Assembly (NCBI RefSeq): GCF_029625295.1
Contig: NZ_CP121112.1
Span: 4,464,001 to 4,528,000 of the forward strand
Reading direction: 5' to 3'
Length of the DNA stretch: 64,000 nucleotides
Source of the DNA: Flavobacterium gyeonganense
GTDB lineage: Bacteria; Bacteroidota; Bacteroidia; Flavobacteriales; Flavobacteriaceae
Shown: in pieces, positions 49,448 through 58,074 of the stretch
Layout of the letters: each line of letters opens with the position of its first letter
Position numbering within the stretch: the first letter of the stretch is position 1
Notes under the pieces: model-generated
What the model saw: only the letters and a program-made list of their open reading frames with translations
The model's database searches: none
Told to the model about the DNA's origin: nothing
Program-made: the position numbers and the translations under genes

Positions 49448-51295
49448 TTATTTTTCAAATAAAATACAAGCCCCTCCGCCAGGAGCTAGTTTAATATCGA
49501 TAAAATCGCTGCTGGTAACTTTTTTAGAAATAGTTTCATGGCTTACTTTATTAGTTCTGAAATCGGCATCTTTTCCGTCCTGTATGATCATTGCTTTGTA
49601 ATTGCCTTTTCCTATTCCTAATACCGAAAGTGGGATACGAAGTGAACGGGCATCTTCGTTGGTAGCAGCAGCTATCAGCCAGTTTCCATCTGCTGCCTGA
49701 CGCGCCATAACAATATATTGAGCGATTTCTCCGCTAATTGTTTTACTTTCCTGCCAAGGCTGTTGTTGTGCACTAATAAACTTTAATAATTCCGGATACT
49801 TATTGTAGTTTTCAGGAATATCAGGAATAATAGTTGCTCCTGAAAATGTTATAAGCGTGCGTGCTGCCTCTGCCGTAATTGTAGAAGGTACCGGCATTGG
49901 ATTGTCAACTCTTCCTTTTTGCTCCATATCAAAAGTGCCGTTGTTCATATCAATCGGGCCTGCTATCATGTTCACAAATACAGATGTAACAAAGGTTTTC
50001 GGTTGAAATACTCTTCGTGCATCCGACTGTGCCTGACAAAACTCACGTGTCACTGCGTTAGGCCAGGTTCTCATTTGTCCGTATGGATGAACAGGCCCAT
50101 CATGAAAATCGACCATTAAATGGTTTTCCGCACAAATTTTTGTTATATGTTGTGTGTGTATATTTTTTTCCTCCGGACTGCCTTGCATAAAACCATATTT
50201 TACACCGGCAGCTCCCCAGTCTCCGTATTGTTTTAATGTTTTTTCTAAAGGATAATTTTTTCCTCCAACATCATTCAGATACAGCCAAATGCCAACATTT
50301 TTTTGTTTTCCATAAGCAATTATCTGATGTACTTGTTCAACTTTGCCTCCTTTTAAAGGATCCGATTCTTTACTAAATTCTTCACCATACCAGTTGGCGT
50401 CTAATACCAAAGATTTCATTTTATTTGTAGAAGCTAAATCAACCATTCGTTTCCATGATTCCAATGACATTTCATATTTAAATCCATCGGCTACTGCACC
50501 GTCAATACGCCAATCCCATACAGCAACCCCGGGTTTAACCCAAGAAAAATCTGCTGCTTTCGCTGGTTCAGGATTGAGTAATTCGATCAGGTGTGAATCA
50601 ATTAAATCTCCAGGAGTTCTTCCGTATATTATAACTCTCCATGCTTTGGCATTTTTAGAAGGTACAGAAAACAAAGTTGTTTCCTTTTTTGGCTGTAAAA
50701 GTAAGGGCTCACCACTTTCAAGATTGGCTTCATGCACTGCCATATAACTATTTTCTGCAGCTTTGACAACCATAACAGGTTCACGGACATTATCTGCTTC
50801 AGATAACTTTTCAGGACCTATATTATGTCTTTCTCCATTATAATACCAGGCAGAGTAGTTGTCTGCAAAATTAAATTCTGTGAATTCTTTCTCAGAAGTT
50901 AACCCTTCATATCTGAAAGCCATTCCGTCATTGTACACTCTTACTTTTATTTGATAAGAAGTGAAATCTATTATGACCTGATTGTAATGATCAGGTACAT
51001 TTTTCCTTTTTCCCCAAACAGGTTTCCAGACACTTTTTACAGATGAATTAATGACTTTATTCCAATGAATATTGTTTGGTGATTCTAACCCAAGCTTAGA
51101 TTGTTTTATCAATAAATGATTATCAGCCCGAAAACTGTATTCAATTGTATTTAAGCTGGTTTGTTCAATTTGAACTACGATTTTTTTATCCGGAGAAGTT
51201 ACAGTTACGGAATGTTTCTGTGATTGTGCTAATAGAATTGCCGGCAATTGAATGCAAATAAATATAATTACAATTAATTTGTTTTTAAACCTCAT
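49448..51295 (-). CDS. GH97-family protein lacking the retaining catalytic residues
   Basis: A 615-residue protein with signal peptide (LIVIIFICIQLPAILLAQ). The GH97 architecture is complete: beta-supersandwich (about 25-260), barrel (WVKPGVAVWDWR, SLVLDANWYG, IWLYLNDVGG, LMVDFHDGPVHPYGQMRTWPN) and a beta tail ending PGGGACILFEK. In the segment that reads GIKVDFF in the other GH97 of this window, this one reads GVKYGFM, with Gly368 in place of the nucleophile Asp; by hand alignment the acid/base Glu is also replaced (CQAQS for YGAEW). Inverting GH97 enzymes also have Gly at the first site but keep other Glu residues, which I cannot confirm here. Could be an enzyme of another subgroup or a binding protein. 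Confidence 0.88.
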   Translation of the reverse strand: MRFKNKLIVIIFICIQLPAILLAQSQKHSVTVTSPDKKIVVQIEQTSLNTIEYSFRADNHLLIKQSKLGLESPNNIHWNKVINSSVKSVWKPVWGKRKNVPDHYNQVIIDFTSYQIKVRVYNDGMAFRYEGLTSEKEFTEFNFADNYSAWYYNGERHNIGPEKLSEADNVREPVMVVKAAENSYMAVHEANLESGEPLLLQPKKETTLFSVPSKNAKAWRVIIYGRTPGDLIDSHLIELLNPEPAKAADFSWVKPGVAVWDWRIDGAVADGFKYEMSLESWKRMVDLASTNKMKSLVLDANWYGEEFSKESDPLKGGKVEQVHQIIAYGKQKNVGIWLYLNDVGGKNYPLEKTLKQYGDWGAAGVKYGFMQGSPEEKNIHTQHITKICAENHLMVDFHDGPVHPYGQMRTWPNAVTREFCQAQSDARRVFQPKTFVTSVFVNMIAGPIDMNNGTFDMEQKGRVDNPMPVPSTITAEAARTLITFSGATIIPDIPENYNKYPELLKFISAQQQPWQESKTISGEIAQYIVMARQAADGNWLIAAATNEDARSLRIPLSVLGIGKGNYKAMIIQDGKDADFRTNKVSHETISKKVTSSDFIDIKLAPGGGACILFEK

Positions 51296-51726
51296 TTTAT
51301 TTTTTTTATTGTCAACAAAAGATCCAATCTTATTTGTGGTAACGAAAGAATTAAGCTATGAATTTAAAAATATATTCTGCCGTTTAACCTAAATAACAAA
51401 ACTAATCAATCTCGGTAATAAAAAACAATTTAATTTCAATCGCGAATTCTATAAAAAATGTTTTTTCTGGCTTATTCTAAATATCTAAACAGATTCTGGT
51501 CTGTTGATGAAAAAATAACTATCATCTGCATTCTAAACTAAATCTGCTGGAAAAGGTTGATGTACTAAATTAATTCGAAAGAGGAGGATTTGACGTAATA
51601 TTTGAACTATTTATAATGAGTTGCTCTTATTTAATTGGCAATTCAAGAGACAATATTGACAACAGATTTATTGTAAACCCACTGTAATTTACAGAAGTAA
51701 TACCTTGCCAGTATTTAACACAAATC

Positions 51727-51790
51727 ATGACAAAAATTATCGCTTTTTTAAATGTAATTCCTGATTATGTAAGAAAAGAACTTTTTTCAT
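51727..51790 (+). pseudogene. Relic fragment of an mprF-like (DUF2156) gene
   Basis: This stretch encodes KIIAFLNVIPDY in frame, against KIVAFLNVIPDY in the mprF-like protein at 58134. At the DNA level about 37 bases align with some four differences, including a 17-base exact match, and two of the differences are synonymous (Ala and Pro codons), as expected from once-coding DNA. Similarity stops abruptly after it. The short frame starting at 51727 does not resemble any protein beyond this segment. Confidence 0.5.
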
Positions 51791-51794
51791 TTTG

Positions 51795-51820
51795 GTTACA
51801 AAAGTACTCATTTAAGTTAC
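51795..51820. promoter_or_regulatory. GTTAC direct repeat, 21-base period, upstream of AraC gene
   Basis: GTTAC occurs at 51795-51799 and 51816-51820, spaced by exactly 21 bases, 70 bases before the AraC-family start. A candidate site for self-regulation. The units are short, so chance is possible. Confidence 0.3.
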
Positions 51821-51888
51821 GGAAATTTATTGCTCTATATATAACTTTGCTTTGTCTCCAATGTTGACCAGTATTATAATGTATCATT

Positions 51889-52809
51889 ATGAAAAAAGAA
51901 AACAGAAATAATGAAGATTTCGAATCGATTACCAATATACACAGGGCTTTTGGGCTGCCAGCTCCGCAACATCCGCTTATAAGTATTTTGAATGCACAAG
52001 ATCTGAGAGCTTCAAATCGGCCCTCAGGTGCTCATGTATTGCATTTTTACAAAATTTCATTCAAGACAGCAATGAGTGGGAAGGTGCGTTATGGACAGAG
52101 CTTTTATGATTTTGATGAAGGAGGTTTATTGTTCGCTTCACCTAACCAGGTCATCGGAAGTGATGGTGATGCAGATACAGAAGACTTATCCTTTTATACA
52201 ATGCTGATCCACCCTGATTTTCTTCACGGTTTTCCGCTGGCACGTAAAATCAAGCAGTATGGCTATTTCAGCTACGGCACCAATGAAGCACTACATCTGT
52301 CTGAAAGCGAAAAGACAATTATTCTGTCGGTCTTTCATATCATCGAACAAGAACTCAATAGTCGTGTTGATGAATTCAGTCAGGAAGTCGTGTTATCACA
52401 AATTGAACTGCTCTTGAATTATGCCAACAGGTTCTATAAACGTCAGTTCATTACACGTAAAATGGTCAGCAATAATACACTGGAGCGTCTTGAAGCTTTG
52501 CTGGACGATTACTTTGACAATGAAAAGACAGCGAGCCAGGGTATTCCGACAGTACAATTCCTATCAGAACAGCTTAATGTTTCATCAAGCTACCTTAGCG
52601 ACATGCTTCGATCATTGACAGGTATGAATGCCCAGCAACACATTCACAACAAACTCGTAGAAAAGGCTAAAGAAAAGCTGTCTCTAACCTCATTAACTAT
52701 AGCGGAAATCGCTTTTGACCTTGGCTTTGAGCATCCGCAGTCTTTCAGTCGTTTTTTCAAGATGAAAGCAAAAGTATCACCGGTTGAATTTAGACAAATG
52801 TTTAATTGA
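51889..52809 (+). CDS. AraC-family transcriptional regulator
   Basis: A 306-residue regulator. The N-terminal part (about 15-170) is a cupin-like sensing domain (HVLHFYKISFKTAMSGKVRYGQSFYDFDEGG). The C-terminal AraC HTH pair covers about 205-305: VQFLSEQLNVSSSYLSDMLRSLTGM and LTIAEIAFDLGFEHPQSFSRFFKMKAKVSPVEFRQM. Base composition here and in the next gene is richer in G+C than the neighbourhood. The following alpha/beta hydrolase is its likely target. A terminator sits just after it. Confidence 0.93.
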   Translation: MKKENRNNEDFESITNIHRAFGLPAPQHPLISILNAQDLRASNRPSGAHVLHFYKISFKTAMSGKVRYGQSFYDFDEGGLLFASPNQVIGSDGDADTEDLSFYTMLIHPDFLHGFPLARKIKQYGYFSYGTNEALHLSESEKTIILSVFHIIEQELNSRVDEFSQEVVLSQIELLLNYANRFYKRQFITRKMVSNNTLERLEALLDDYFDNEKTASQGIPTVQFLSEQLNVSSSYLSDMLRSLTGMNAQQHIHNKLVEKAKEKLSLTSLTIAEIAFDLGFEHPQSFSRFFKMKAKVSPVEFRQMFN

Positions 52810-52855
52810 CCATAATGCACATTTGATTATGTTTCACAGGGTATACATGATTACC

Positions 52856-52884
52856 AAATACGGCTAAACGCCGTATTTTTTTTG
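52856..52884 (+). terminator. Rho-independent terminator after AraC gene
   Basis: Arms AAATACGGC (52856-52864) and GCCGTATTT (52870-52878), 5-base loop, then a T run. 47 bases after the regulator stop. Confidence 0.9.
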
Positions 52885-53046
52885 TCTGCTTGTGTCCAGT
52901 TTAAACCAGTGCGTGTTTCCGGCCGCATTACCTGTATTTTGCTGTAATAAGACGAGATTCATTTCGGTTAAGCATTCCCCCGGTTCGGTTATTATTCAGC
53001 ATGATTACTTATGGAACTTTGTCATGTAATTAAAAATAAATATTTC

Positions 53047-53157
53047 ATGACAACTTCAATACTAAAATCTAAAGCAGTTATCTGGATCGCTGCTTCGTGC
53101 CTAATATCTTTTGGCTTATTTGCTCAGGAAAAGGTTTGTTCCGCATCCAACAATTAA
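53047..53157 (+). pseudogene. Orphan signal peptide ORF (36 aa)
   Basis: MTTSILKSKAVIWIAASC and LISFGLFAQEKV make a good Bacteroidota signal peptide with a signal peptidase I-type end (FAQ), but the frame stops after eight more residues. It lies 20 bases before the hydrolase start. It looks like the front of an exported protein whose body is lost or replaced; possibly the original leader of the hydrolase. Confidence 0.45.
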
Positions 53158-53176
53158 AATAAAAATTTATAATAAA

Positions 53177-54103
53177 ATGAAAAATTCCGAAACTCCCGTA
53201 ATGTCTTACGGTCCAATTGTAATGCCTGTAGCGAACCGTCACATTGACCTTCAGATGAAAGTAACTGCACCCGCAACAGGTGGTAACCTGCCTGTTCTTA
53301 TTCTTTCCCATGGTCATGGTAGATCAAACTTCCTTTCTTCAATGTATGGATATGGACCAATGACCGACTTCTTTTCAAAAAATGGATTTGTGGTTATTCA
53401 GCCAACGCACCAAAATTCAAAATTACTGGCACTCGACGCCAACCTTCCTGAAGCTCCGCTGTTTTGGAGTTCACGCCCCAACGACATTACATTTATCATT
53501 GACAGCCTGGATCAGATTCTCTCTAAAGTTCCAGGACTGAGCAATCGTGTCAACAAAGATGAGATAAGCGTGGTTGGACATTCCATGGGAGGACATACGG
53601 TCAGTATGCTGGCCGGAATGCAGGTTACTGATCCGGTCACAGCTAAAAAAGTAAATGCCATTGAAAAGCGTTTGAAGGCTTTTGTGATGATAGGGGCACC
53701 CGGTGCTCCTGCGGGCCTTGTCCAATCAGCCAAAGAACATTATCCTGTGCTAAATAATGCTGACTTTTCGACCATGATCCACCCAGTGCTTGTAGTAAAT
53801 GGTGATAAAGATATAAATCCGAACTTCTCGGAAGTTGACAACTGGCGCGCTGACGGATATTATTTAAGCCCCGGACATAATAGCCTGCTGACAGTATATG
53901 ATGCAGAACATATTTTTGGCGGAATCTCAGGATACGATTCTAATGAAACGACCGATGAAAGTCCGGAAAGGGTTGAATTCGTAAACCAATGTATTCTTGC
54001 TTACCTGCGTAGTGCCTTAAACCCAAAAGATGCAAGTTGGGCTGATGCACAAAAGCAACTCAATAATATTCCAGGCGCAAAAGGCCGTATTGATAACAAA
54101 TAA
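53177..54103 (+). CDS. Alpha/beta hydrolase (dienelactone hydrolase / PAF-acetylhydrolase-like)
   Basis: The frame opens at 53111, but MKNSETPVMSYGPIVMP at 53177 is the better start (308 residues). An alpha/beta hydrolase fold: LILSHGHGRSNF (oxyanion segment), nucleophile elbow VVGHSMGGHTVS (Ser), acid region VLVVNGDKDINPN (Asp), and catalytic His in DAEHIFGG. It resembles chlorophyllase/PAF-acetylhydrolase-like enzymes of Bacteroidota. As it now stands it has no signal peptide, though an orphan one lies just upstream. A hand count of 53401-53460 gives 31 G/C of 60, clearly richer than the surrounding genome. Substrate unknown. Confidence 0.88.
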   Translation: MKNSETPVMSYGPIVMPVANRHIDLQMKVTAPATGGNLPVLILSHGHGRSNFLSSMYGYGPMTDFFSKNGFVVIQPTHQNSKLLALDANLPEAPLFWSSRPNDITFIIDSLDQILSKVPGLSNRVNKDEISVVGHSMGGHTVSMLAGMQVTDPVTAKKVNAIEKRLKAFVMIGAPGAPAGLVQSAKEHYPVLNNADFSTMIHPVLVVNGDKDINPNFSEVDNWRADGYYLSPGHNSLLTVYDAEHIFGGISGYDSNETTDESPERVEFVNQCILAYLRSALNPKDASWADAQKQLNNIPGAKGRIDNK

Positions 54104-54147
54104 GGGAAGATTTGAACTACAGGAAATAGTTTGTAAATGTTTTTAAA

Positions 54148-54190
54148 AGAAAAAGAAGCCGATTTAGTTGATTCGGCTTCTTTTTCTATT
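54148..54190 (+). terminator. Rho-independent terminator after hydrolase
   Basis: Perfect 15-base arms AGAAAAAGAAGCCGA (54148-54162) and TCGGCTTCTTTTTCT (54173-54187) around a 10-base loop. It follows the hydrolase stop by 45 bases and separates it from the dehydrogenase. Confidence 0.9.
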
Positions 54191-54290
54191 ACCTCAAGAA
54201 TTGAAGCAGGAGCAATAAATTCAGAATTATAATAGAGGATTTTTAAATAAGAAAACACATTGTTTTTATCAACAATTTGACTAAATTTAA

Positions 54291-54308
54291 GTAACAAACC
54301 CCTGTTAC
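54291..54308. promoter_or_regulatory. Inverted repeat GTAAC-8-GTTAC before aldehyde dehydrogenase
   Basis: GTAAC (54291-54295) and GTTAC (54304-54308) form a 5-base inverted repeat 57 bases upstream of the dehydrogenase start, a place fit for an operator. The unit matches the GTTAC of the direct repeat before the AraC gene at 51889. Confidence 0.3.
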
Positions 54309-54364
54309 ATTAATTTTAGATAGTAAGAGCAGGATTTTTAGATTTACCTATTAAAAAAACATTT

Positions 54365-55759
54365 ATGAAAAATACCACTAAAATAATTTTCCCATACGAT
54401 CAAAGTGTTGTAAAAGAATTGCCCTTAATTGATAAAGGTAGCGTTGAAAGGATATTGACTACTGCTTACAACTTATTTATTGATCAGCAAAATTGGATTT
54501 CTGCTTTTAAAAGAATTGAAATATTAGAAAAAGCAGCTTTAATAATGAAGGACAGAAGTGAAGAACTAATTCATATTGCTATCAGTGAAGGCGGAAAACC
54601 TTATAAAGACTCAAAAGCAGAAATTCTGAGAGCTATAAAAGGCGTGAAATTAGCAGCGGAACATATATTGCACATCAAAGGAGAACAAATTCCGATGGGG
54701 CTTACAGAAGCTTCTGTAAACAGAATTGCTTTTACATCAAAAGAACCTATTGGAGTTGTGGCAGCTGTCAGTGCATTTAATCATCCATTAAATTTAGCAG
54801 TACATCAAATTGCTACCGCTGTTGCGGCGGGTTGTCCGGTCATATTTAAACCAGCAAGCAGTACGCCATTATCAGGTATTGCTTTGGCCGATATTTTAAA
54901 AGAAGCTGGTTTACCCGAAGGATGGCTGCAAGTAGTTTTATGTGACAATGAAACCGCAGAATTGTTAGTGACAGATCCGAGAATAAATTTCCTGACTTTT
55001 ATTGGTTCTGCAAAAGTAGGCTGGTCGTTAAAAAGCAAATTGTCTCCGGGAACACGTGCTGCATTAGAACATGGTGGCGCCGCTCCTGTAATTGTAGAAA
55101 GTGATGCTGATTTTAGCGAAATGATTCCCGATTTGGTAAAAGGTGGCTTTTATCATGCAGGTCAGGTTTGTGTTTCAGTTCAGAAGATTTATGTAAATCA
55201 GGAAATTGTGGACCTTTTTGTGGACCAGTTTTCTGAGGCAGTGCAAAAATTAATTGTTGGAAATCCTTTTGATGAAAATACAGATGTAGGTTCGCTTATA
55301 ACACCCAAAGAAGTTAATCGTGTCGAGGAATGGGTTAATGAAGCAATTGAAGAAGGCGCTAAATTAATAGCTGGCGGAAAACGTATTTCTGACACCACGT
55401 TTCAGCCAACAGTTTTGCTAAATCCATCAGAAGATTCTAAAGTATCAAAGTACGAGATTTTTGGTCCTGTTGTCTGTATATATGCTTTCGCAAGTAGGGA
55501 AGAGGCCATAAAAAAAGCAAATGCTTTAGAAGTTCATTTTCAGGCCGCTGTTTTTACAAAAAATATTGATGTTGCATTAGATGCGACAAAAAAACTAAAC
55601 GCTACAGCTGTTATGATAAATGACAATACCGCCTTTAGAGTGGATTGGATGCCGTTTGGCGGAAGAGACGCTTCTGGTCTTGGAATGGGCGGAATATCGT
55701 ATACGATAAATGAAATGACAAGAGAAAAGCTAATGGTATTTAAAAGTAAATCTCTCTAA
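54365..55759 (+). CDS. NAD(P)-dependent aldehyde dehydrogenase (ALDH superfamily)
   Basis: A 464-residue dehydrogenase oxidising an aldehyde to the acid. Motifs: VSAFNHPLNLAVHQIATAVAAG and VIFKPASSTPLSG for cofactor binding, FIGSAKVGW, the general-base Glu in ALEHGGAAP, the catalytic Cys in HAGQVCVSVQ, EIFGPVVCIY, and NDNTAFRVDWMPFGG near the end. The FNHPLNL/KPAS patterns are nearest the ALDH21-like group, which includes lactaldehyde- or phosphonoacetaldehyde-type enzymes; the substrate cannot be assigned. Cytoplasmic. No clear operon; the monooxygenase starts 112 bases on behind its own promoter-like element. Confidence 0.92.
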   Translation: MKNTTKIIFPYDQSVVKELPLIDKGSVERILTTAYNLFIDQQNWISAFKRIEILEKAALIMKDRSEELIHIAISEGGKPYKDSKAEILRAIKGVKLAAEHILHIKGEQIPMGLTEASVNRIAFTSKEPIGVVAAVSAFNHPLNLAVHQIATAVAAGCPVIFKPASSTPLSGIALADILKEAGLPEGWLQVVLCDNETAELLVTDPRINFLTFIGSAKVGWSLKSKLSPGTRAALEHGGAAPVIVESDADFSEMIPDLVKGGFYHAGQVCVSVQKIYVNQEIVDLFVDQFSEAVQKLIVGNPFDENTDVGSLITPKEVNRVEEWVNEAIEEGAKLIAGGKRISDTTFQPTVLLNPSEDSKVSKYEIFGPVVCIYAFASREEAIKKANALEVHFQAAVFTKNIDVALDATKKLNATAVMINDNTAFRVDWMPFGGRDASGLGMGGISYTINEMTREKLMVFKSKSL

Positions 55760-55840
55760 TTATGAGGATATAAAAGAGTATATGAATTGACCAGTAATAC
55801 ACAAAATTTCATATTGTATAAATTACTAAGTTTTGATGCG

Positions 55841-55848
55841 TATATTTG
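55841..55848 (+). promoter_or_regulatory. Candidate -7 element for monooxygenase gene
   Basis: TATATTTG, a perfect TAnnTTTG, 23 bases before the ATG at 55872, with TTG at 55814-55816, 24 bases further up (usual spacing 17-23). Confidence 0.45.
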
Positions 55849-55871
55849 AAATAGTAAAAAAATAAGTGATT

Positions 55872-56893
55872 ATGAAGAGTATAGGATTTTTATCATTTGG
55901 ACATTGGTCAAATAATCCATCCTACGGGTCTCGTACAGCGGGAGATACACTTCTCCAATCAATCGATTTAGCTGTAGCAGCAGAAGAATTAGGTATAGAC
56001 GGAGCTTATTTTCGGGTACATCATTTTGCACAGCAGCTAGCTTCACCTTTTCCTTTACTTTCTGCGATTGGTGCCAAAACCAATAAAATTGAGATAGGAA
56101 CAGGTGTAATCGATATGAGGTATGAAAATCCGTTATACATGCTGGAGGATGCCAGTGCTGCCGATTTAATATCGGGAGGGCGTTTACAATTAGGAATAAG
56201 CAGAGGATCACCAGAGCAGGTTATAGACGGCTGGCGTTATTTTGGTTATGAACCTAATGAAAATGAAACAGATGCAGACATGGGACGACAAAAAGCATTA
56301 CAATTTTTAGAAGGATTAAAAGGGGAAGGATTTGCAGAACCAAATCCGTATCCAATGTTTCCAAATCCACCGGGATTATTGCGTATCGAACCACATTCAG
56401 AAGGATTGAGAGAAAGGATATGGTGGGGCGCTGCATCTAACGCAACTGCTGTGTGGGCTGCAGAAAACGGCATGCATCTGCAAAGTTCTACACTTAAGTA
56501 TGATGAGAATGGCAAACCTTTTCATATTCAGCAGGCAGACCAGATACGATTGTACAAGGAATCCTGGAAAAAGCAGGACATGAACGTGAACCAAGGATTT
56601 CTGTAAGTCGTTCGATTTTTGCATTAATGAATGATCAGGATAACTATTATTTTGGTTCGCAAGGAAAAGGAGCTGATAGTTTTGGCTATATTGAACGTGA
56701 TAAAAGAGCAGTATTTGGAAAAAGTTATGCTGCGGAGCCGGATAAGTTAATAGCAGAGCTGGCTCAGGATGAAGCTATACAGGAAGCAGATACCATTCTT
56801 CTGACTATTCCGAACACTTTAGGAGTCGAGTACAATATACATATTTTATCATCAATTTTGGAGCACGTTGCACCAGAATTAGGTTGGCGATAA
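55872..56893 (+). CDS. Luciferase-like FMN-dependent monooxygenase, frameshifted
   Basis: The open frame begins with a GTG at 55866, but ATG at 55872 (MKSIGFLSFGHW) is preferred. The LLM barrel is clear: YFRVHHFAQQLASPFPLLSAIGAKTNKIEIGTGV, NPLYMLEDASAADLISGGRLQLGISRGS (FMN-binding), and WWGAASNATAVWAAENGMHL. The frame stops at 56606, and the C-terminal 88 codons continue in the -1 frame to 56893. Adding one base to the A5 tract at 56568-56572 gives WKKAGHEREPRISVSRSIFA and a 340-residue protein, the usual length of the family. Substrate unknown. A terminator follows. Confidence 0.88.
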
Positions 56894-56911
56894 ATTGTAG
56901 AAAACAAACGG

Positions 56912-56948
56912 AAGCCCTCTCATTTTAAAATGGAGGGCTTTTTTTTAA
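56912..56948 (+). terminator. Rho-independent terminator
   Basis: AAGCCCTC and GAGGGCTT arms enclose an AT-rich inner stem (CATTTTAAAATG) with a one-base bulge, followed by a T run. It lies 19 bases after the monooxygenase stop. Confidence 0.9.
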
Positions 56949-57166
56949 AGAGACTAAAAATTCCTTTCTGAGAAATTAAACCTTAAAATTTTAGGTTTTA
57001 AAGACTTGAAATGGGTATTAAAAAAAGTGACATTAGTTGTTTCCTTAAGTGACTTCGATGGCATTTTGTAAATTGGCAGTTTAACTTTTAAATTATTTAA
57101 AAACTTATATTTTATTCTGACAGATGTGACACAACCCAAAATTTTCTAACCAAACCCAAAAATTAA

Positions 57167-57949
57167 TTATTGTTTCTGAGGAAGCAAATTATCCAAATCA
57201 GAAAGTTTGTAAAACTTAAGATCATTTAGTTTCATGTATTTGCAGATAAATTCGAGTGTTTCTATTTTGGTCTGATAATTTTCAGTTATTTCTTTAACAG
57301 GTTTGTGGCCGCACAGTATTAAAATTTTATTATTTTCTTTAGCGTAATGTAATAGTTCGAGAAGATAAGGAATACTAAAATGAATATGGCTGTTATCAAT
57401 ATCAAAAGCAAATACAATTTTCGAATTGTTGAAATAGCTGTCCTGCTTTTCAGGAATCTCTCCTCCAAATGCACGGCCTCTTATGATCTTAAATTTAGGT
57501 GATAATGCCCTGTCAAGAGACTCCGATCTTTCTCCATATGGATAAGCAAATGAAGTAGTCTTAAAGGATTTATTTTTCAGAGAGGTGATCATAGGGTTTA
57601 TTTCCTGATTCATATACTGGGAAATTCCGTATTCCTGTGTAAATTTAACAGCATTATAATGGTGATAACCGTGTCCGGCAATCTCGTGTCCGTATTTTTG
57701 CATTTCCAGCAGTTTTTTGATTTGTGGAGCTCCTATAGAATCTATTCGGCAGACATTAAAAGTGGCTTTCCATGAATATTTTTTTAAAGCCTGATCAGCT
57801 TCGTACCATTCATCAACATAAGCATCATCAAAAGATAAAATTACGCCCGCTTTATAAGGCTTTGGTTTTGGTTTTGAATTCTTAGTTTCACAGGAAAATA
57901 AACTTAACAACATTAAAAGTAAGAGTGTTTTAGTAAAAAATAGCTTCAT
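57167..57949 (-). CDS. Polysaccharide deacetylase (NodB-type) lipoprotein
   Basis: A 260-residue lipoprotein with signal LLLLMLLSLFSC (Cys about 20). The NodB domain covers about 30-220: motif 1 VILSFDDAY (the Asp pair), motif 2 HEIAGHGYHHYNA (metal His residues) and motif 3 FAYPYGERS. Such enzymes remove acetyl groups from N-acetyl or O-acetyl sugars in cell wall or glycan. The Thr of the usual TFDD is Ser here. It is divergent from the mprF-like gene, with a shared 180-base intergenic region. Periplasmic or surface. Confidence 0.9.
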   Translation of the reverse strand: MKLFFTKTLLLLMLLSLFSCETKNSKPKPKPYKAGVILSFDDAYVDEWYEADQALKKYSWKATFNVCRIDSIGAPQIKKLLEMQKYGHEIAGHGYHHYNAVKFTQEYGISQYMNQEINPMITSLKNKSFKTTSFAYPYGERSESLDRALSPKFKIIRGRAFGGEIPEKQDSYFNNSKIVFAFDIDNSHIHFSIPYLLELLHYAKENNKILILCGHKPVKEITENYQTKIETLEFICKYMKLNDLKFYKLSDLDNLLPQKQ

Positions 57950-58074
57950 AGATTTTTGCTCTTATTAAATTAAAATTGTAAACGGAATTTATTCAAATAT
58001 AAAAAATAGTCTGAATATTATATCGTCCCTGTATTGAAAAATAAAGAGACAACTCTTTTACAAATAGATATTTA

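Larger units (their letters stand above)
51296..51888. other. Intergenic region with a short mprF-like relic
   Basis: About 590 bases without an intact gene. It contains a short piece similar to the mprF-like gene (51731-51767) and a 21-base-period GTTAC repeat just before the AraC gene. The rest is AT-rich without visible structure. Confidence 0.5.
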
